DNA of 51,623 nucleotides. It comes from Gammaproteobacteria bacterium. GTDB taxonomy: Bacteria > Pseudomonadota > Gammaproteobacteria > Pseudomonadales > Cellvibrionaceae. A program made the position numbers and the translations under genes. A model generated the notes under the pieces. It saw nothing but the letters and a program-made list of their open reading frames with translations. It was not told where the DNA came from and ran no database searches. This document shows positions 47,131 through 51,623 of this stretch, piece by piece. The stretch spans positions 1 through 51,623 of the forward strand of contig JANYIO010000078.1 of assembly GCA_025362015.1 (NCBI GenBank), in the 5' to 3' direction. Each line of letters opens with the position of its first letter. Within the stretch, counting starts at the first letter, position 1.

Positions 47131-48012
47131 ATGTCTGATAATTTTCAAAAAACCTTCGTTCAAAATTTTCTCAAATATCAGAAATTTTGGGGTGCGGTGT
47201 TATTGGTCGGTTGGTTCAGCATTAACATGGTGGTGCTGGCAACCACTATATTGATGGAGCGCAGTCGCGACGGTAAACCGCTGGCAGCCTGGGAAGCTTT
47301 TTGTTGGGAAATCTCGAGCATCGTTTTGGTATTGCTATTAATCCCAGTCGGAATTTGGGTAAACGATCGTTGGTTTGTTAAGGTTTCTTTTAAAGCGCGA
47401 TTACTTTTGCACATTCTGGCTACCCTGCCGTTTTCAATCGTTCATGTGGCCGGCATGGTCGCCATTCGCCAATTTTGGTACAGCTTTATGGGCAGCCAAT
47501 ACCGGTTTGGCGAACTTCCGCTGGAGTTTTTTTACGAGTACCGCAAAGACGCACAAGCCTACCTTACCATTTCCTTAGTTGTGTTCGGTTATAGATTAAT
47601 AGTGCGTCGCTTGCAGGGGGAAGCGAGTTATCTGGCCGAAAGTGACGAAGCAGAAAGCCAATTTGACGGCGAGCCGCAATCACCACCGGAACACTTACTT
47701 ATCAAGAAACTGGGGCGCGAGTTCCTAATCCAAACCAGCGATATTAAATGGATTGAGGCTTCAGGCAATTACGCCAATCTGCATATCAAGACCCATGTGT
47801 ATCCTATGCGTGTCACCATGGAAAAGCTGGAAAAACGTCTGCCCGACAACTTCCTCAGAATTCACCGTTCAACCATCGTGAATATGAAACATATAAAAGA
47901 AGTTGAAGCTTTGGACTCGGGGGATCATCAGGTCAGGCTTCTGGGTGGGATTGACCTTGTCCTTTCTAGACGTTATCGGGAGTCATTCAAAAATCTGCTC
48001 AGTTTGGCATAA
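47131..48012 (+). CDS. Membrane-anchored LytTR-domain transcriptional regulator
   Basis: The ATG at 47131 follows GGAGAA. It yields 293 residues with four hydrophobic segments (about 20-45, 55-80, 90-110, 140-160) and a C-terminal LytTR DNA-binding domain (about 190-293). That domain includes IKWIEASGNYANLHI, LPDNFLRIHRSTIVNM and the end SRRYRESFKNLLSL. It lacks a receiver domain, so it probably senses a signal through its membrane part. The divergent acyltransferase gene is its likely target, perhaps via the direct repeats in the shared upstream region. Confidence 0.88.
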   Translation: MSDNFQKTFVQNFLKYQKFWGAVLLVGWFSINMVVLATTILMERSRDGKPLAAWEAFCWEISSIVLVLLLIPVGIWVNDRWFVKVSFKARLLLHILATLPFSIVHVAGMVAIRQFWYSFMGSQYRFGELPLEFFYEYRKDAQAYLTISLVVFGYRLIVRRLQGEASYLAESDEAESQFDGEPQSPPEHLLIKKLGREFLIQTSDIKWIEASGNYANLHIKTHVYPMRVTMEKLEKRLPDNFLRIHRSTIVNMKHIKEVEALDSGDHQVRLLGGIDLVLSRRYRESFKNLLSLA

Positions 48013-48159
48013 CAGGCGAAAGTGACTATGTTTTTTGTAAGCATATTCTTTCGACAAATACCGAATTAACTCCGACGCGAAAATAAAAACTTGCATATTT
48101 GTTACGATCGAATAGAATATCTTTCGTTTCGAAACTTATGGCAAGGAAATAACCTTCAA

Positions 48160-48933
48160 ATGACCAAGCGCAATACCCAACAGCGTCGTCGCTCCATCAT
48201 TGATATGCTCAATAGTGAGGGTGAAGTAAGCGTTGAAACCTTATCTGCGCACTTTGGTACCTCAGAAGTTACGATTCGAAAGGATTTGGCTGCTCTCGAA
48301 GGTAATGGCCTGCTGCTGCGTCGTTACGGTGGTGCGGTTTTAGTACCGCAAGAGCTGATGGCCGATCCGGCCAGTGAAAAGGTTTCTGTGTGTAAGCAAA
48401 ATCTTGCTAAAGCCGCCGCCCAGCTTATCCGCGATCACAACCGCATAATTCTCGATAGCGGTAGTAGTACAACCGCTGCGCTTTTGCCTGAGTTATCTCA
48501 CAAACAAGGTTTGGTGGTGATGACCAATTCTCTTGGCATCGCCAACGCGTTGCGTGAGCTTGAAAATGAGCCAACAATTTTAATGACCGGTGGCACTTGG
48601 GACCCAAAATCTGAAGGTTTCCAGGGTCAGCTCGCCGAGTCCATTTTGCGTTCGTATAACTTCGATCAATTTTTTATCGGTGCCGACGGGCTGGATTTAG
48701 CACGCGGGACCACAACTTTTAACGAGCTTTACAGCCTGAGCCGTGTCATGGCGGAAGTCGCGCGTGAAGTTATCGTGATGGCTGAATCCGACAAAATTGG
48801 CCGAAAAATTCATAACCTGGAATTGCCGTGGTCGATGATTAAAGTATTAGTGACGGACGATGGTATAGACCCCGCGGATAAACAACGCATTGAACAACAA
48901 GGTGTACAAGTTATTTGCGCATCGAGTACTTAA
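48160..48933 (+). CDS. glmR: DeoR/GlpR-family regulator next to glmS (GlmR-like)
   Basis: The ATG at 48160 with AAGGAA upstream gives 257 residues, the normal family size. The protein has an N-terminal DeoR helix-turn-helix (RRRSIIDMLNSEGEVSVETL, HFGTSEVTIRKDLAALE) and a sugar-phosphate sensing domain with LDSGSSTTAALLP and GADGLDLARGTTTFNE. In Pseudomonas the glmS-linked DeoR regulator is called GlmR and governs amino-sugar synthesis; I use the symbol on position and family. It precedes glmS by 91 bases. Confidence 0.82.
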   Translation: MTKRNTQQRRRSIIDMLNSEGEVSVETLSAHFGTSEVTIRKDLAALEGNGLLLRRYGGAVLVPQELMADPASEKVSVCKQNLAKAAAQLIRDHNRIILDSGSSTTAALLPELSHKQGLVVMTNSLGIANALRELENEPTILMTGGTWDPKSEGFQGQLAESILRSYNFDQFFIGADGLDLARGTTTFNELYSLSRVMAEVAREVIVMAESDKIGRKIHNLELPWSMIKVLVTDDGIDPADKQRIEQQGVQVICASST

Positions 48934-49024
48934 TCTTTTAGCCCTAAAAATTTTCGATGACCAATAAATTATTTTTTTATTAACAACTATTTTTTAAATT
49001 ATCCAATTAAGTAAGGAAAAAATT

Positions 49025-50854
49025 ATGTGTGGAATTGTCGGCGCTGTAGCGCAACGTGATGTGGTAGATATTTTGGTTGAGGGTTTGCGTCGCCTAGAGT
49101 ATCGCGGTTATGACTCCGCTGGTGTAGCAGTTATTAACCGCGGTGAATTGCAACGCTTACGTCGCTTGGGAAAAGTTAAAGAGTTATCCGATGCTGTAAT
49201 CGCCAACCCAACGCCAGGCGGAACCGGTATTGCTCATACACGTTGGGCAACTCATGGTGAACCCAGTGAGCGCAATGCACATCCACATGTTTCTAATGAA
49301 CACATCGCAGTGGTGCATAACGGCATTATCGAAAACCATGTTTCGCTGCGTGCTTCGTTGCAGGCAAATGGTTATGTATTCACCTCGGATACTGACACTG
49401 AAGTTATTGCGCATCTAGTGCAAAAAGAATTAGCAACAGCAGGCAGTTTAGTCGCTGCAGTTCAAGTTGCCGTTAAACAATTGCACGGTGCCTACGGTAC
49501 AGTATTAATGGATCGTAATGATGCGAGCCGTTTAGTTGTCGCCCGCTCTGGCAGCCCGCTGGTTATCGGCCTTGGTATTGGCGAAAACTTTATTGCGTCC
49601 GACCAACTTGCGTTGTTGCCAGTCACACGTCGTTTTATATTTTTAGAAGAAGGTGATGTTGCGGAAATTACTCGCCACAGTATTAAAATTTTTGATAAAG
49701 ATGGCAAGGCTGTTGAACGTCAAGTGCACGAATCTACCGCAAGTTATGATGCTGGCGACAAAGGTCAATATCGTCATTTTATGCTCAAAGAAATTTATGA
49801 ACAGCCCAACGCAGTGCTCAATACACTAGAAGGTCGTTTGAGTAATGATTCGGTGATGGATGAAACCTTTGGCAATGGCGCCGCTGCATTATTTCAAAAA
49901 GTAAAACACGTACAAATCGTTGCCTGCGGCACTAGTTATCATTCTGCGATGGTCGCACGTTATTGGTTAGAATCTTTTGCCGGTATTTCTTGCAACGTTG
50001 AAATTGCCAGTGAATTCCGCTATCGGAAATCATTTGTCCAACCTAACAGCATGGTTGTCACCATCAGCCAATCAGGCGAAACCGCAGACACCCTCGCCGC
50101 CTTGCGTCTTGCAAAAGAATTAGGTTATTTAGGCAGCTTAAGCATTTGTAATGTGGCTGGTTCTTCGCTCGTGCGCGAATCTGATTTAGCCTTTATGACG
50201 CGAGCCGGTGCTGAAATCGGCGTTGCCTCTACCAAAGCGTTTACTACGCAATTAGTAGGTTTGGCGATGTTGGTATTGGCGATTGGTAAATACAACGGCC
50301 TCTCTGCTGCGGACCAAAAAGAAATGGTCACAGCGTTAAAAAGTTTGCCAGCAAAATTGGAGGAATCACTTTCTCTCGCTGCACAAATTGAAAGCCTTGC
50401 CGAAGAGTTTGCCGATAAACACCATGCACTCTTTTTAGGCCGCGGCGATCAATACCCAATCGCAATGGAAGGTGCTTTAAAGTTAAAGGAAATTTCCTAC
50501 ATTCACGCAGAAGCTTATGCAGCGGGCGAATTAAAACACGGTCCACTGGCATTGATCGATGCTGAAATGCCGATCATCGTAGTTGCACCTAACAATGATT
50601 TATTGGAAAAATTAAAGTCCAATGTTGAAGAAGTGCGTGCACGCGGAGGCATCCTTTATGTATTTGCCGATGTGGATGCGCAGTTCAAATCCGATGCCAC
50701 TATGCGCGTAATAAATGTGCCGCATATTCACCCGTGGCTTGCACCTATTCTTTATACAGTACCGCTACAATTGTTGAGCTACTACGTGGCAATTATTAAA
50801 GGTACAGATGTGGATCAACCGCGTAATCTGGCTAAGAGCGTAACTGTGGAATAA
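49025..50854 (+). CDS. glmS: Glutamine-fructose-6-phosphate aminotransferase GlmS
   Basis: The 609-residue enzyme starts [11 protein letters not shown]; the Cys after Met is the glutaminase nucleophile. It shows [11 protein letters not shown] and [16 protein letters not shown] of the glutamine amidotransferase domain, two SIS domains with CGTSYHSAM and [10 protein letters not shown], and the C-terminal motif [12 protein letters not shown]. It makes glucosamine-6-phosphate, the first step to UDP-GlcNAc. The last 40 bases form the conserved attTn7 recognition region, and a Tn7-like end follows directly. A run AAGGAAAAA before the ATG is the ribosome binding site. Confidence 0.97.
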   Translation: MCGIVGAVAQRDVVDILVEGLRRLEYRGYDSAGVAVINRGELQRLRRLGKVKELSDAVIANPTPGGTGIAHTRWATHGEPSERNAHPHVSNEHIAVVHNGIIENHVSLRASLQANGYVFTSDTDTEVIAHLVQKELATAGSLVAAVQVAVKQLHGAYGTVLMDRNDASRLVVARSGSPLVIGLGIGENFIASDQLALLPVTRRFIFLEEGDVAEITRHSIKIFDKDGKAVERQVHESTASYDAGDKGQYRHFMLKEIYEQPNAVLNTLEGRLSNDSVMDETFGNGAAALFQKVKHVQIVACGTSYHSAMVARYWLESFAGISCNVEIASEFRYRKSFVQPNSMVVTISQSGETADTLAALRLAKELGYLGSLSICNVAGSSLVRESDLAFMTRAGAEIGVASTKAFTTQLVGLAMLVLAIGKYNGLSAADQKEMVTALKSLPAKLEESLSLAAQIESLAEEFADKHHALFLGRGDQYPIAMEGALKLKEISYIHAEAYAAGELKHGPLALIDAEMPIIVVAPNNDLLEKLKSNVEEVRARGGILYVFADVDAQFKSDATMRVINVPHIHPWLAPILYTVPLQLLSYYVAIIKGTDVDQPRNLAKSVTVE

Positions 50855-50871
50855 AAAATATTTTTTATAAT

Positions 50872-50968
50872 TGTCGAAATTATAGCTTTTAAATAAAGTA
50901 GCATACTTATAATAAAGTACCATACTTATAATAAAGTACCATACTTTTAAAAAGAGTATCATACTAAG
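50872..50968 (+). mobile_element. Tn7-like transposon end with four TnsB-site repeats
   Basis: Four tandem units of 19-20 bases start at 50891, 50911, 50930 and 50949. Units 1-3 read AATAAAGTAsCATACTTAT-like; the fourth is degenerate. The core AATAAAGT is the same as in the TnsB sites of the Tn7 right end, where four sites also overlap just before tnsA. A TGT at 50872, 17 bases past the glmS stop, is a candidate terminus. The preceding ataat could be the five-base target duplication, unverifiable without the other end. Confidence 0.75.
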
Positions 50969-51015
50969 GCCATTTGGGTTATCTTTAGTCACATCGACTA
51001 ATTCGCGGCCTTGGT

Positions 51016-51570
51016 ATGACAACTCCTTCCCCCGCCGAAAAGCGGATCGAATTATCCAAATTAGCTATAGCCAAGCGCTTTAAAGACGGGCGAGGCTCCG
51101 GCTTTGGTCGTACATATCAGCCTTATCTTACCGTTAGAGATCTTCCGTCCTCTGGACGTGTCCACCGATTGCCCAGTGCTACTGTTGGGAGAATCCACCA
51201 TCTATTATCAGATTTGGAGCACCATGTATTTTGCCAATTGGATTGGCACCCCATTGTTCAAGACATTCGTGAACAATTTCCCATTGCCTTAAATGATTCC
51301 CAAGAGTTAGCTGAAAGGCTTGGGATAGCGCACCCGAGCTATGGTGGAGTAGGTCAGGTAGTCACAACGGATTTTATTGTTGATTTAAATGTAAACGGTC
51401 GAGCAAGTCGCAAAGCTATATCGGCCAAATATGCGAAAGATTTAGACGATCCCAGGACTCTGGAAAAACTGGAGTTGGAGCGAACCTTGCAGACACTTTT
51501 TTCTCGTGCACATCAAGCACTCAATCATATTGCAAATTTCCAAAAAGCACATCAAGTGCAATTTATGTAA
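51016..51570 (+). CDS. tnsA: TnsA-like endonuclease of a Tn7-like transposon, truncated
   Basis: The 184-residue protein closely follows Tn7 TnsA: KDGRGSGFGRTYQPYLTV, LPSSGRVHRLPS, RIHHLLSDLEHHVF, DIREQFPI, VVTTDFIVD, TLEKLELER. Glu68, Asp119 and Lys138 match the Tn7 active-site residues Glu63, Asp114 and Lys132, but Ser136 replaces the metal-ligand Gln130. After LEKLELER the sequence diverges and stops, so the TnsC-binding C-terminal domain of about 90 residues is absent. No alternative frame restores it. TnsA cuts the 5' strands at the transposon ends. A deletion remnant or a diverged short TnsA are both possible. Confidence 0.85.
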   Translation: MTTPSPAEKRIELSKLAIAKRFKDGRGSGFGRTYQPYLTVRDLPSSGRVHRLPSATVGRIHHLLSDLEHHVFCQLDWHPIVQDIREQFPIALNDSQELAERLGIAHPSYGGVGQVVTTDFIVDLNVNGRASRKAISAKYAKDLDDPRTLEKLELERTLQTLFSRAHQALNHIANFQKAHQVQFM

Positions 51571-51623
51571 GCTTTAATGGATTATGTTGTCTTGGCTTGC
51601 TGATCGATTTATTTGCTTTTTTG

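Noticed and set aside
51480-51570. Frameshift as cause of the short TnsA
   Set aside because: Translation of the other two frames after LEKLELER does not give the expected TnsA continuation.

Overview
The window looks like chromosome from a polysaccharide-degrading gammaproteobacterium of the Cellvibrio type (Cellvibrionaceae). Three things suggest this: a polar-flagellum and chemotaxis cluster in Pseudomonas-like order, modular glycoside hydrolases with poly-serine linkers and CBM6 modules, and TonB-dependent receptors of the Xanthomonas/Caulobacter type. The identification is inferred from gene content and protein style; no marker gene such as rRNA is present. No rRNA, tRNA or CRISPR array was seen.

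Region 1 (1-20.1 kb) is the late flagellar and chemotaxis locus, all on the plus strand: flhA, flhF, fleN, fliA, cheY, cheZ, cheA, cheB, a MotA/MotB-type stator pair (motC, motD), a ParA-like ATPase with its CheW-like partner ParP (polar array positioning), an unrecognised membrane protein, cheW and a DUF2802 gene. A strong sigma-54 promoter precedes flhA. The locus is interrupted by a palindromic element between motC and motD, and by a phzF / mocR pair between motD and the ParA-like gene. That pair flanks a perfect 14-bp inverted repeat, a good operator candidate. A broken small gene with an in-frame stop closes the region before a terminator.

Region 2 (20.1-44.1 kb) is a carbohydrate-use region: a 1677-residue GH5-CBM6x4-FN3x2-GH30 enzyme, a divergent GH5-CBM6 enzyme with the same catalytic layout, an SGNH esterase-like lipoprotein, a polysaccharide deacetylase, two membrane-anchored AraC-type regulators, two TonB-dependent receptors, a flavin-dependent halogenase-like protein, and a decayed circularly permuted GH16 lichenase that has lost its catalytic half. 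The likely substrates are beta-glucans (beta-1,3/1,6 or mixed linkage), possibly fungal or algal walls; this is inference. A 19-bp sequence identical at two loci, at the same distance from a start codon, links the GH16 promoter to the regulator/receptor intergenic region.

Region 3 (44.1-51.6 kb) holds an intact-looking IS30-family element with perfect 28-bp ends, a decayed beta-propeller-like fragment, an acyltransferase divergent from a membrane LytTR regulator (with candidate direct-repeat sites), then glmR and glmS. Directly after glmS is the classic Tn7 attachment position. There the sequence has four tandem TnsB-site-like repeats and a tnsA homologue. The TnsA is short: it keeps the endonuclease domain but lacks the usual C-terminal domain and carries Ser in place of a metal-ligand Gln. 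The window ends before any tnsB could be seen, so whether this is an active diverged element or a remnant is open.
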